From Psychrobacter sp. WY6 (GTDB lineage: Bacteria > Pseudomonadota > Gammaproteobacteria > Pseudomonadales > Moraxellaceae), in the NCBI RefSeq assembly GCF_018448495.1, contig NZ_CP049902.1:3394002-3458001 (forward strand): 64,000 bases of DNA, written 5' to 3'. Numbering within the stretch: position 1 is the first letter of the stretch; every line of letters starts with the position of its first letter. Below, piece after piece: positions 1 through 8,419 of the stretch. A program made the position numbers and the translations under genes. The notes under the pieces were generated by a model. It was given only the letters and a program-made list of their open reading frames with translations, ran no database searches and was not told where the DNA came from.

Positions 1-1
1 C

Positions 2-367
2 GATGTCGGCATGAGTATCTTCCGCGCCAAAAAGCGTGAATTTCCTATTGCCTTATCGGTCATGGAATATCATCCGTTTGGCACGCAAGCGTTTTTTTCG
101 ATGAATGGTCAGGATTATATCGTCATCGTTGCGCCTGCTGGTGCGCCGCCACAGTCTGCGGATGATTTGACCGTGTTTTATGTCCAATCTCATCAAGGTG
201 TGCAATACGATGCCAATGTCTGGCATCACCCGCTACTTGCCCTCGGTTGTGACTCTGATTTTTTGGTGATAGATCGCATCAATGGCGAAGGCAAAAACTG
301 TTATGAGCTGGATATAGAGGATTGGCAGGTGCAAATTGAACTTGCCAGTGAGCACTCTTCCGTTTAA
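2..367 (+). CDS. allA: Ureidoglycolate lyase (AllA), C-terminal part, cut by window edge
   Basis: The frame is open from base 2, before the first ATG at 11, so the gene starts outside the window. The product resembles the C-terminal two thirds of AllA, which splits ureidoglycolate into glyoxylate and urea in purine/allantoin breakdown in the cytosol. Family marks seen are SIFRAK near the start, the HPFGTQAFF stretch, the VWHHPLLAL segment typical of the cupin core, and DFLVIDR followed by NCYELD. The stop at 365-367 is followed by a strong inverted repeat. The next gene, trpR, is unrelated in function, so this is probably the end of an upstream operon. The frame is intact in the visible part. 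Confidence 0.85.
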   Translation, partial: DVGMSIFRAKKREFPIALSVMEYHPFGTQAFFSMNGQDYIVIVAPAGAPPQSADDLTVFYVQSHQGVQYDANVWHHPLLALGCDSDFLVIDRINGEGKNCYELDIEDWQVQIELASEHSSV

Positions 368-394
368 TTAGGGTCTGTAAACGAGCTGTTAGCC

Positions 395-448
395 ATTTAT
401 AAAGATAAAGCCAGTTAATAAAAATTAGCTGGCTTTATCTTTATAAAT
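395..448. terminator. Long near-perfect inverted repeat, probable terminator of allA
   Basis: Arms at 395-419 and 424-448 are 25 bases each with one mismatch (a possible G-U pair in RNA) around a 4-base loop. The stem contains AAAGATAAAGCCAG and its complement. It lies 28 bases after the allA stop. It has no clear T-run right after the stem, so it may be an RNA-end or processing hairpin, a bidirectional terminator, or the remnant of a small inverted-repeat element. Confidence 0.6.
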
Positions 449-549
449 GTAGGATCCATCCTATATAAATAATCATCTTCCAAAACACAGTGCCTATTTA
501 ACAGCAGTAGCAAAACATCTACATAGGCTACTTGCCTTTTATGTACTAT

Positions 550-569
550 CGTACTAGAATACTGAAACG
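550..569 (+). promoter_or_regulatory. Candidate TrpR operator upstream of trpR
   Basis: The 20 bases CGTACTAGAATACTGAAACG match the enteric trp operator (CGAACTAGTTAACTAGTACG) at 14 of 20 positions by eye. The left half CGTACTAG is nearly canonical; the right half is weaker. It lies about 30 bases before the trpR start, where autoregulation of trpR-trpE-trpG would be expected. The site is inferred from similarity only. Confidence 0.45.
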
Positions 570-599
570 AAGTAAGCTTTCCTTTTCTTTTCCATTAAG

Positions 600-884
600 A
601 TGAATGTTATGAGCACAGACCCTTATCACAGCTTATTAAGCCATTTAGCCAGTTGTCATGACAGCACGGCTATCGACCTGCTATTCAGTGCGCTATTGAC
701 GGAAAAAGAGCAGCAGGAAATCGCCAATCGTATCCGCATTTTTGACTTGCTTGAGCGCGGTGTCACCCAGCGCGAGATATCCGAACAGCTAGGTGTCGGT
801 ATCGCTACCGTCTCGCGCGGCGCCAAAGCCATGCAAGTTCATGATGTGAGTGCCTTACTAATTACTCATAGACATGACTCATAG
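600..884 (+). CDS. trpR: Trp operon repressor-like protein TrpR
   Basis: The 94-residue all-helical protein matches the TrpR family: LLTEKEQQEIANRIRIFDLL corresponds to the first core helices, and QREISEQLGVGIATVSRG is the helix-turn-helix. TrpR binds operator DNA when loaded with L-tryptophan and shuts down tryptophan biosynthesis genes. Start 600 gives MNVM; an in-frame ATG at 609 is an equally credible start, because neither has a strong ribosome binding site. trpE begins about 110 bases downstream on the same strand and trpG follows, so a trpR-trpE-trpG unit is likely, with the candidate operator at 550-569 controlling it. The family assignment is strong; the regulatory target is inferred from position. 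Confidence 0.85.
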   Translation: MNVMSTDPYHSLLSHLASCHDSTAIDLLFSALLTEKEQQEIANRIRIFDLLERGVTQREISEQLGVGIATVSRGAKAMQVHDVSALLITHRHDS

Positions 885-996
885 AAAACATTCATAAAAG
901 ACACAGCTAAAAAGGCCGCCTAATTAATTAGAAACTAGAATTTTAATTTGTCTTACTTTTTATTTGATCAATCATTGAACCAATTTGGATATTGTT

Positions 997-2415
997 ATGA
1001 CCTCTCCTAATTCAAAACCTAACCAACCTGCTGCTATTGATATCCCTAGTAAACCACAGCGCATTAAACTCACGCAGGATATTGATTTCTTTGCGTTGTT
1101 TAAACGTATTGAGCGCGCTTTTGAGACCTGTTATCTGCTCGAATCATTGGGCGAAGATGGACATATGGCGCGTCATCATGCGATTGGTTTTGATCCAGTG
1201 ATGACCATTGCTGCCATCGATCGTACAACCCTCGCGATTACTGATAATAAAACCGCTGAAACTAGCCGTTATCAAACGGATAATCCTTACGAGCTACTGC
1301 GCAAAATTACGCCGCAGCACGTCATTGCTCGCGACCAAAGCGGTGGTCTTGTCGGTTATTTGGGTTACGACAGTGTCAATTTCTTTGAACCCAGTCTCAA
1401 TGCTAAAGCGAGCGATGACTTTGAACCGTTTAAATTTGGCGTATATTTGGATGGTTTGACGCTCGATAAGATGACCGGTGAGATTTTCTACTTTTACTAT
1501 CCAACTGCGCAGCAAGAAAACCGCATCGAGCAAATCAAAGCGCTACTTGATGAGCAAATTCCAAGCTATGAGCCGCCTACAGTTGAGTTTTTGGGTGACG
1601 GCATGAGTCCAGAAGAGCACGCTAAAGCCGTCATGCAAGTCAAAGAAGACATCATCTCAGGGCGTATCTTTCAGTGTGAGGTAGGTTTTAAATCCAAATA
1701 CCGTATTGCCGGCGATAAAATGCCCATTTATGAAAAATTACGGTCGGTCAATCCGTCGCCGCACATGTATTTTATGAAATTTGCCCAGCAATGCATCATT
1801 GGTGCCTCACCAGAGCTGCTATTTCGCTTGCGTCAAGGTGAGATGGAAACCTATCCACTGGCAGGTACTGCCAAGCGCGGTGTCGATGTCATCGAAGACC
1901 GACAGCTTGCCCGTGCATTGCTAAACGATGCCAAAGAGATTGCCGAGCACAATATGTTGGTCGATTTGCATCGCAATGACATTGGCCGTGTGGCACAATT
2001 TGGCACTGTCAAAGTACGTAGTCTCATGGATATCAAACGCTTCTCTCACGTGCAACATATCTCGTCTGAAATCGTCGGAATCTTACACCCTAATGAAGAT
2101 ATGTTTAGCGCCCTTGCCAGCAACTTCCCCGCTGGGACGTTGTCAGGCGCACCGAAAGTTGAAGCGATTAAAGTTATTAATGAGCTCGAACCCGATGGTC
2201 GAGGTGCTTATGGCGGTGCGCTTGGATCGTTTAACTTTAATGGTGACTGTATCTTTGCCATTCCTATTCGCAGCCTATTCATCAACGGCGAGTCTGCCTA
2301 TGCGCAAACCTGTGGCGGCAATGTCTATGACTCCAATCCTGCTGATGAATATCTAGAAATTCAGCGTAAATTGTCTGCCATGAAAGTAGTCTTAGACAGT
2401 TTTATGAACCCGTAA
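997..2415 (+). CDS. trpE: Anthranilate synthase component I (TrpE)
   Basis: TrpE converts chorismate plus ammonia, supplied by TrpG, into anthranilate, the first committed step to tryptophan. The product is 472 residues from ATG 997; an in-frame TTG at 985 would add four residues. The N-terminal part holds YLLESLG, the LLES element used for tryptophan feedback inhibition. The C-terminal chorismate-binding domain shows IIGASPELLF, PLAGTAKRG, LVDLHRNDIGRVA, SHVQHISSEI and FPAGTLSGAPK. The segment GRIFQCEVGFKSKYRI differs from the more common FQVVLSQRF form of proteobacterial TrpE, suggesting a different TrpE lineage. trpG starts 33 bases downstream. The frame is clean over 1.4 kb. Confidence 0.95.
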   Translation: MTSPNSKPNQPAAIDIPSKPQRIKLTQDIDFFALFKRIERAFETCYLLESLGEDGHMARHHAIGFDPVMTIAAIDRTTLAITDNKTAETSRYQTDNPYELLRKITPQHVIARDQSGGLVGYLGYDSVNFFEPSLNAKASDDFEPFKFGVYLDGLTLDKMTGEIFYFYYPTAQQENRIEQIKALLDEQIPSYEPPTVEFLGDGMSPEEHAKAVMQVKEDIISGRIFQCEVGFKSKYRIAGDKMPIYEKLRSVNPSPHMYFMKFAQQCIIGASPELLFRLRQGEMETYPLAGTAKRGVDVIEDRQLARALLNDAKEIAEHNMLVDLHRNDIGRVAQFGTVKVRSLMDIKRFSHVQHISSEIVGILHPNEDMFSALASNFPAGTLSGAPKVEAIKVINELEPDGRGAYGGALGSFNFNGDCIFAIPIRSLFINGESAYAQTCGGNVYDSNPADEYLEIQRKLSAMKVVLDSFMNP

Positions 2416-2448
2416 ATTGCTTATATTTTGCCAAAGAGTGGATAACCC

Positions 2449-3096
2449 ATGAATGTTTTAATTATAGATAACTACGACTCCTTTACCTTTAATCTTTACC
2501 AATATATCGGTGAGATTTTGCAGACGATGGACGGCGATAAAGCCGCGAACGTCATTGTTAAACGCAATAATGAGATAACGTTAGCAGATGTACAGGCCAT
2601 GAATCTTGACCGCATTATCATCTCACCGGGCCCTGGCGCACCCGATGATCCTTCCTACTTCGGTATTTGTGCCGAAGTGATTGAAGTCATGGGTAAGACG
2701 ACGCCGCTATTGGGTGTGTGCCTCGGCATGCAAGGGATTGCGCATGTGTTCGGCGGCGATGTGGTACGGGCAAGCGTGCCGATGCATGGTAAGGTCTCAT
2801 CGATTCGCCATGATGGCGCGGGTGTCTATCAAGGCTTGCCACAAGAGATTGAAATCATGCGTTACCACTCATTGATGGTAAAAGCAGACACCTTACCAGA
2901 TTGCTTGTCTGTCACAGCTGTCGTCGCCAATAATGCTCATGCTGAGTTCAGCCTAACCGAATCTGCGCTAGCAGGTGAGGAGATTATGGGACTACAGCAT
3001 AAAGACTATCCCATTCAAGGTGTGCAGTTTCACCCAGAGTCATTTGCGACCGAAGGTGCCAAACGCTTGCTGACGAATTTTTTACTACAGTTGTAA
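2449..3096 (+). CDS. trpG: Anthranilate synthase component II, glutamine amidotransferase (TrpG)
   Basis: This 215-residue class I glutamine amidotransferase supplies ammonia to TrpE. Visible marks are NYDSFTFNL at the N-terminus, the oxyanion motif SPGPGAPDD, the nucleophile cysteine in LGVCLGMQGIAH, and the catalytic His/Glu in GVQFHPESF. A purine-rich site (GAGTGGA) lies before the ATG. It follows trpE directly and shares its direction. No trpD or trpC follows: the next 380 bases hold a minisatellite and a terminator, so the rest of the pathway must be elsewhere. PabA has the same fold and could be confused with TrpG, but pairing with TrpE favours TrpG. Confidence 0.92.
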   Translation: MNVLIIDNYDSFTFNLYQYIGEILQTMDGDKAANVIVKRNNEITLADVQAMNLDRIIISPGPGAPDDPSYFGICAEVIEVMGKTTPLLGVCLGMQGIAHVFGGDVVRASVPMHGKVSSIRHDGAGVYQGLPQEIEIMRYHSLMVKADTLPDCLSVTAVVANNAHAEFSLTESALAGEEIMGLQHKDYPIQGVQFHPESFATEGAKRLLTNFLLQL

Positions 3097-3139
3097 GTCA
3101 TGATGCTTAAGTTTGGGGATATAGCACCAAAGGGTGATC

Positions 3140-3254
3140 AGCTAAAGACATAAGCTAAAGACATAAGCTAAAGACATAAGCTAAAGACATAAGCTAAAGA
3201 CATAAGCTAAAGACATAAGCTAAAGACATAAGCTAAAGACATAAGCTAAAGACA
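3140..3254 (+). repeat. 13-bp tandem repeat, about 8.8 copies (minisatellite)
   Basis: The unit AGCTAAAGACATA repeats perfectly from 3140, with unit starts every 13 bases up to 3244; the last copy is incomplete (11 bases). It begins 43 bases after the trpG stop and ends before a terminator-like hairpin. Every unit carries TAA, so no frame stays open across it. A perfect array like this is prone to copy-number change by slippage. Confidence 0.97.
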
Positions 3255-3349
3255 AGCGTACCTCTAACTCAAATAAATTGAATTTTATGTCTGACTAACT
3301 TGCGTTCGAACTTAATTAACGCTTTAATGATAGACTGAAAACAACAAAC

Positions 3350-3378
3350 AAAAGACCCCTTACTCGGGTTGTCTTTTT
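3350..3378 (+). terminator. Probable rho-independent terminator after trpG
   Basis: AAAAGAC-CCC and GGG-TT-GTCTTTTT form an imperfect hairpin ending in a T-run. It sits between the minisatellite and the EamA gene and would end trpR-trpE-trpG transcription. Confidence 0.6.
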
Positions 3379-3480
3379 CTTATTTCAGTATTGTATGATG
3401 CCATTAGCCAAAAGGCTTGGACTGTTTCAGGTTTTGATTTTGGGCATAGGTTTTGATATCACATAAAAATAGAGAGCGAT

Positions 3481-4428
3481 ATGGCAAATACCGATGGCGT
3501 AATGTCAGCACGGCAGTCATGGATAGGCACCATTCAAATCATCACAGCCGCTGTCTGCTGGGGTACCTTGGGGATATTCTCGACCTACCTCAATCAAATC
3601 GGCTTTAGTGGCTGGCAAATTACGATCTTACGTATCGTGACCGCGGCTTTTCTTATTCTTGTCATGCTACCAAAACTATGGCCGCATCTTATCAAGCTTC
3701 GTCGAAAGCAGTGGCTTGGACTGGCATTGCAGTCTTTGATTGGCGTACTTGGTATGTCGGTATGCTACTTTTTTGCTGTAATCTATGTCAGTGCTGGCCC
3801 TGCGGTTGCCTTGCTTTATACTGCGCCTGTGTTTAGCTTATTGTTTTCGGCATTCTTGCTTGATGAATCTATCACTCGCCAGTCGGCATTACTGGCGCTC
3901 ATGGCGGTATTTGGTGTTGGATTGACGATGCTTGGTGAGCAAGCGCAAGTCAACTGGGGCATCCTATTAGGACTGCTAGCAGGCGTCTGTTATTCCTTAT
4001 ACGGGGTACTGGGCAAGCGCGCGATGCACGATGCTCACCCTGCGCCTTTGGTGTTTTTTACCTCTATTATCATCAGCGCTGGTGTACTGCTATTATTACC
4101 TGAAACCTATCAAACCTATGGGCGGTTATTGAGCTTACCTTTACATACTTGGGGCTATGCCTTGGGGTTGTCTTTGATTGGAACCGTCGTGCCCTTTGCC
4201 CTTTATATGAAAGCATTAGAGAAATTACCTGCCACTCGTGCATCAGTATTTACGATTTTTGAGCCATTGACTGCCATTGCCCTTGCCATACTATTGCTGC
4301 ATCAATCCTTATCTTGGATTCAATATGTGGGCGTGGTATTAATCTTACTGGCAGCTTTATTTAATGCCATATTAAACGGCACTGCCACTCGCGTACCACG
4401 TTGGCTAAAAAGACGGCAAAGAATTTAG
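3481..4428 (+). CDS. EamA/DMT-family inner-membrane transporter
   Basis: The 315-residue protein is very hydrophobic and fits two EamA repeats of about five membrane helices each. The first repeat opens with ITAAVCWGTLGIFSTYL and the second with GLLAGVCYSLYGVLGKRAM; both show the short polar breaks of the drug/metabolite transporter superfamily. The C-terminal tail is basic (RWLKRRQRI), as expected for a cytosolic end. Such proteins export amino acids, metabolites or drugs; the substrate cannot be read from sequence. The start has a purine-rich upstream stretch (AGAGAG). It is a single gene between two terminators. Confidence 0.85.
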   Translation: MANTDGVMSARQSWIGTIQIITAAVCWGTLGIFSTYLNQIGFSGWQITILRIVTAAFLILVMLPKLWPHLIKLRRKQWLGLALQSLIGVLGMSVCYFFAVIYVSAGPAVALLYTAPVFSLLFSAFLLDESITRQSALLALMAVFGVGLTMLGEQAQVNWGILLGLLAGVCYSLYGVLGKRAMHDAHPAPLVFFTSIIISAGVLLLLPETYQTYGRLLSLPLHTWGYALGLSLIGTVVPFALYMKALEKLPATRASVFTIFEPLTAIALAILLLHQSLSWIQYVGVVLILLAALFNAILNGTATRVPRWLKRRQRI

Positions 4429-4480
4429 TCTGTACTTTTTAAGAAGTTTGAATAGCCTTGGCACCATTGCTATTAGACGA

Positions 4481-4516
4481 AAAAAGCCCCAACTATATCG
4501 ATATAGTCAGGGCTTT
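4481..4516. terminator. Rho-independent terminator, bidirectional
   Basis: AAAAAGCCC-CA-ACTATAT and ATATAGT-CA-GGGCTTT form a long hairpin flanked by A and T runs. It lies between the EamA gene on the plus strand and the ABC transporter on the minus strand, and could serve both. Confidence 0.85.
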
Positions 4517-4596
4517 ATTGTGCTTGACACTTTGCTTTAGAGGTAAGTATTTATGCCATAGACAGTTGCTAAATAACTTGGACTGTCTTGATGATA

Positions 4597-5340
4597 TTAC
4601 TGTTCAATACGCTGCAAAAAGGCCTGCGTACGTGGATGAGTAGACACTTCGAACATCTGCTTAGCGCTACCTTCTTCGACCACATGACCATCCTCAATTA
4701 ACACCACATGATCTGCCACATCACGAGCAAATTTAATCTCATGAGTCACAACGACCATCGTCCAGCCTTCAGATGCCAGTTGCTTCATCGTGCCCAGTAC
4801 ATCTTGTACCAATTCAGGATCGAGCGCAGACGTTGGCTCATCAAATAATAATAATGACGGCTCGATAGCCAGTGCACGAGCAATGCCGATACGCTGCTGC
4901 TGACCACCAGATAGCTGGAACGGATACAGATCTGCCTTATCCGATAAGCCCACTTTATCAAGTAATGCCAGTGCCTGTTCGCGGGCTTGCGCCTTAGTTT
5001 GCCCTTGCACTACCGTCGGCCCAAGCATTAGGTTTTCAATCGCGGTCTTATGTGGAAACAAGTTATAAGATTGAAATACCATGCCTGATTTACGCTGCAG
5101 CGCCAGCAATGTTTTTTTCTTAGGCTTGGTAGCGAAGTCAACCGTTAAGCTACCATCATCAAAAGCAATGATGCCTTGGTCAGGAATTTCCAGCGCATTC
5201 AAACAACGTAAAAAAGTGGTTTTACCAGACCCTGACGGCCCTAATATCACCACTACCTTGCCTTTTTCGATGGTCAAGTCGATGCCTTTAAGCACTTGAT
5301 TGCCACCAAAGGCTTTGTGAATATTAGTGACTTGAATCAT
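4597..5340 (-). CDS. tcyN: Polar amino acid (cystine-type) ABC transporter ATPase
   Basis: The 247-residue ATPase has all nucleotide-binding motifs: Walker A GPSGSGKTT, Q-loop MVFQSYNLFPH, signature LSGGQQQRIGIARAL, Walker B LLLFDEPTSALDPE and the switch histidine in VVVTHE. This is the PAAT (GlnQ/TcyN) layout. An AGGAAG site lies just before the ATG. It is the last gene of a three-gene minus-strand operon of binding protein, permease and ATPase. The substrate is inferred from the binding protein and permease, which look most like the E. coli TcyJ-TcyL cystine system. Confidence 0.85.
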   Translation of the reverse strand: MIQVTNIHKAFGGNQVLKGIDLTIEKGKVVVILGPSGSGKTTFLRCLNALEIPDQGIIAFDDGSLTVDFATKPKKKTLLALQRKSGMVFQSYNLFPHKTAIENLMLGPTVVQGQTKAQAREQALALLDKVGLSDKADLYPFQLSGGQQQRIGIARALAIEPSLLLFDEPTSALDPELVQDVLGTMKQLASEGWTMVVVTHEIKFARDVADHVVLIEDGHVVEEGSAKQMFEVSTHPRTQAFLQRIEQ

Positions 5341-5406
5341 AAAGCTTCCTGTTGTACTGATATCTGTTTGCTAATAACACACGCTTATCGACGCGGTATT
5401 ACCATC

Positions 5407-6168
5407 CTATACTGCCCCAATTATCAAGGGTTTATTTCGCACATAACGATCGAGTCTGGTTTCAAGCTTACCTTGAATAAAGGTCAAGAACAGACAAATA
5501 CCCCAATAAATAATCGCCGCTTCAGTATAGACCAACATAAATTCGTAGTTACGTGCCGTGATGATTTGCGCCTGCTTAAATAGCTCGGTCACCAATACCA
5601 ATGACGCCAAAGACGTGTCTTTTACTAGGCTAATAAAGGTATTGGATAACGGGGGTACTGACACCCGAAGTGCTTGCGGCAAAATGACATGACGAAAGGT
5701 TTGTAGATACGTCAAGCCTACCGTCGAGCCTGCTTCCCACTGTCCTTTTGGAATGGACAAAATAGAGGCACGCACCGTCTCCGATGCATAAGCGCCAATA
5801 TTGAGTGAAAAGGCAATAATCGCTGAGGGAAAAGGATCAAGCTTTACCCCGATACTTGGCAAGCCATAGAAAATAATAAATAGCTGAACCAGCATTGGTG
5901 TCCCGCGAATGGCAGACACATAAATACGCGCAAATCTGTATATGATTTCATGGAACCAGCCAGCACGCGGTACGATACGAATCAGCGCTACTGTCAGCGC
6001 AATAGCCATACCAATCGCAAATGAGATCAACGCCAGCGGTATCGAATAATAAATCCCGCCTTTAAGCATTGGCCAAAATGAATTGATGACAATTTGCGCC
6101 CGCGCAGGATCCATAAATGGTAGTAGTGCCAGTAACTCAGCTAGCATTGACGTGATAGACGCTAGCAT
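5407..6168 (-). CDS. tcyL: Cystine-type ABC transporter permease
   Basis: The 253-residue HisM/GlnP-type inner-membrane permease resembles E. coli Tcy[31 protein letters not shown], then the EAA loop [20 protein letters not shown], followed by [17 protein letters not shown]. Its ATG overlaps the stop of the binding-protein gene by one base (TAATG), showing translational coupling. The 66-base gap to the ATPase is short. It forms the membrane channel for the amino acid delivered by the lipoprotein encoded upstream. Confidence 0.85.
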   Translation of the reverse strand: MLASITSMLAELLALLPFMDPARAQIVINSFWPMLKGGIYYSIPLALISFAIGMAIALTVALIRIVPRAGWFHEIIYRFARIYVSAIRGTPMLVQLFIIFYGLPSIGVKLDPFPSAIIAFSLNIGAYASETVRASILSIPKGQWEAGSTVGLTYLQTFRHVILPQALRVSVPPLSNTFISLVKDTSLASLVLVTELFKQAQIITARNYEFMLVYTEAAIIYWGICLFLTFIQGKLETRLDRYVRNKPLIIGAV

Positions 6169-7004
6169 TATTTTTGTTGACTTATATCAGCACCAAAGAA
6201 CTCTTCGCTAAGCTTGGTCAGCGTCCCATCGGCTGCTAATGCGGCCATTGCTTCATTCAATTTTGCCACCACAGCGTCATCCCCTTTGATGAGTACTAAA
6301 CCTGAACCAGTCTGCTCACTCGCAGGCGCTGTCAGTTTGATCTCAAGTGCTGCATCTGGGAATTTTTTGAGATAATCCAACACTGCCAGATTGTCATTCA
6401 TTGTGAAGTCAGCACGGTCTTGCTTAACCAGTTGAATCGCTTGCGCCATACCATCGACAGGGACGATTTCTGCGCCGTAGCGTTCTGCAAGCTCACCATA
6501 GTTGCTGCTCAGTGATTGCGCAGTACGCAGACCTTTTAAACCTTCCCACGAGCTATAACGATTGTCATCAGTCGGTGCTAGTACAACTGCGCCCGACCAG
6601 CTATACGGCATGGCTTTGTCATACTTAGCCAAACGCTCAGGCGTGGTCAAGCTTACTTGATTGGCCACCATATCGAAGCGTTTTGAGTCAAGACCTGCCA
6701 GCATAGCATCCCACTGGGTCTCTTTAAATTCAACGTCTACGCCCAGTTTATCCGCAACCGCACGTGTCACTTCGACATCATAGCCAGTTAGCTTGCCACT
6801 CTCATCATGATAAGTGAATGGCGGATAAGTACCCTCTGTACCGACGTTGATGGTGCCACCATTATTGATACGTTGCAGCAAATCAGAGCCACCCGTCGCG
6901 GCACTGTCTGTCGCATTGGTTTCTGCTTCATTGGTAGTAGACTGACCACAAGCGGCAAGTAGCATAGTACTGGCGGCAAGTGCTAAAAGAGTACGACGTT
7001 TCAT
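6168..7004 (-). CDS. tcyJ: Cystine-type ABC transporter substrate-binding lipoprotein
   Basis: The 278-residue protein starts with a lipoprotein signal (basic RR, hydrophobic core, AACG lipobox), so it is probably anchored on the periplasmic side. The mature part matches family 3 solute-binding proteins, closest in style to E. coli TcyJ/Fli[54 protein letters not shown] and VANQVSLT. It is the first gene of its operon. The gene upstream in the same direction is hutC, about 310 bases away, so uptake of another amino acid such as histidine cannot be excluded; the conserved motifs favour cystine. Confidence 0.85.
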   Translation of the reverse strand: MKRRTLLALAASTMLLAACGQSTTNEAETNATDSAATGGSDLLQRINNGGTINVGTEGTYPPFTYHDESGKLTGYDVEVTRAVADKLGVDVEFKETQWDAMLAGLDSKRFDMVANQVSLTTPERLAKYDKAMPYSWSGAVVLAPTDDNRYSSWEGLKGLRTAQSLSSNYGELAERYGAEIVPVDGMAQAIQLVKQDRADFTMNDNLAVLDYLKKFPDAALEIKLTAPASEQTGSGLVLIKGDDAVVAKLNEAMAALAADGTLTKLSEEFFGADISQQK

Positions 7005-7316
7005 AAGACGTCCTTATAAGAGTGAATGAATAATGCAAAAAAGTATCGTGCCAATAAAACCATAGCAACAAATAAGGATAAGACCAGCACAGGCAAAGAC
7101 TATAATAAAGTATTTGCGCCGCATTATTTAGCTTTGGCTGCTCGATTTGAGGATGCTCAGCATATTTTTCAATATTTTCTATATTATCTTTGAATTTTTG
7201 GACATTTTTTAGGCAGATCTTAACGTTATTATTGCCAATTAAATAGCCATTTATTCATATACTAGCGCACTTCAGAAAGAATAAACGTACAAAAACAGTG
7301 AGCATGCGTAAGACTA
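7005..7316. other. Intergenic region between hutC and the cystine-type operon
   Basis: This AT-rich gap has no plausible gene. It must hold the promoter for the minus-strand ABC transporter. I see no HutC-type palindrome and no convincing terminator for hutC, so some read-through from hutC into the transporter is possible. Confidence 0.5.
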
Positions 7317-8114
7317 TTATAATTCACCAGAGAATTGATAGCGATCGCCTGCATGCCACATCTTCACAAAGGTCAATACTCGACCTGCTGAATACGTCTG
7401 ACGACGCAATACCAATGTCGGCGACTGCGGCGCAATTTGCAGTAGCGCAGCTATCTCATCTGGTGCCGCCAGTGCACGAATGGTATAGCTACCACGCTCT
7501 AGTGGACTTTTGGCAATGAGATAATCACTGGTATTGACCACACTAAAATCCTGCTCAATAAATTCTGGCACCTTTTGCGCATCCACCCAGCGCTCTTCGA
7601 ACTGTATGGGCTGACCATCCGCAAAGTGAATGATTTTTACCTCGTATAAAACAGCAACGTCGCTGCTACTATCTGCGCCAGTACTGTCATCCATTACGGT
7701 TGTATCAGCGTTTGTACTAGCGCTTGTATTAGAAGACACAGCTACTTTATTAATATCAAATTTACGCCGTAATTCATCGTCTAACATCGCAGCCGTAAGT
7801 ATGCGTTTACTCACCACTTGCGCCTGATAATCACGGTTGGCAGATTTTAAATCCTGCGCGATATTGCGCACTTCTACAAAGGTATGATTGAACTGCTGCT
7901 GGGCGACAAACGTCCCCGACCCTTGCCGGCGCTCTAGCACTCGCTCTTCGCTCAGCTCTTTTAGGGCGCGATTGACCGTCATACGCGATACGCCAAACTC
8001 TTTTGCCAACGCCATTTCTGTAGAAATTGCATTGCCCGCTTGCCATTTACCCGAGTGAATATTGTCTAATATGGCGTTTTTAATCCGCTGATATGCCGGG
8101 ATTGTCTTTGTCAT
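7317..8114 (-). CDS. hutC: Histidine utilisation repressor HutC (GntR family)
   Basis: HutC represses histidine-degradation genes and lets go when urocanate binds. The N-terminal GntR winged helix is clear (PAYQRIKNAILDNI, GNAISTEMALAKEFGVSRMTVNRALKEL, then RRQGSGTFVA). The C-terminal UTRA effector domain includes FVEVRNIAQDL, the conserved FEERWVDA, and VLRRQTYSAGRVLTFVKM. Residues about 125-155 are a Ser/Thr/Asp-rich stretch (NTSASTNADTTVMDDSTGAD) absent from typical HutC; it makes the protein about 265 residues instead of about 240. The gene is divergent from hutU, and a TTGTATATACAA palindrome lies between the two starts. Confidence 0.9.
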   Translation of the reverse strand: MTKTIPAYQRIKNAILDNIHSGKWQAGNAISTEMALAKEFGVSRMTVNRALKELSEERVLERRQGSGTFVAQQQFNHTFVEVRNIAQDLKSANRDYQAQVVSKRILTAAMLDDELRRKFDINKVAVSSNTSASTNADTTVMDDSTGADSSSDVAVLYEVKIIHFADGQPIQFEERWVDAQKVPEFIEQDFSVVNTSDYLIAKSPLERGSYTIRALAAPDEIAALLQIAPQSPTLVLRRQTYSAGRVLTFVKMWHAGDRYQFSGEL

Positions 8115-8285
8115 GTCCGTGTTTAACCGTTAATTTCACCAATAATAGTAGTGCCATAATATCACGAGATAACGTCATGAACCTTGTCAAAACACTGTGA
8201 CATTTATCTATCTACCAAAATCCTCATAAAAATAATTGAGTCATTTATAAAAAATTGCTTGCATGAAAAAAGTATCTTTGATAAT

Positions 8286-8297
8286 TTGTATATACAA
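8286..8297. promoter_or_regulatory. HutC operator between hutC and hutU
   Basis: TTGTATATACAA is a perfect 12-bp palindrome matching the core of known HutC sites (CTTGTATATACAAG-like). A GATAAT at 8280-8285, with TTGCAT or TTGCTT farther upstream, may be the hutU promoter, which would put the operator just after the -10 element. HutC bound here could control both hutU and its own gene. Confidence 0.8.
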
Positions 8298-8419
8298 CTT
8301 TACGACAGTGCTAAAAAATCTGTGTAATCTAATCGATGTTTCGCTGAATTTATAGACTGACTGTAAAACACTTACTTTGATTACTTTATCGTCTTAACAG
8401 ATATCACAAGGATATGATA

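Noticed and set aside
920..945. Second Trp operator between trpR and trpE (AATTAG-A-AACTAG)
   Set aside because: Half-site spacing is one base short of the consensus and the region is AT-rich, so a chance match is likely.
3301..3320. GTTCGAA suggesting a tRNA T-loop
   Set aside because: No acceptor stem, anticodon arm or CCA-compatible end surrounds it.
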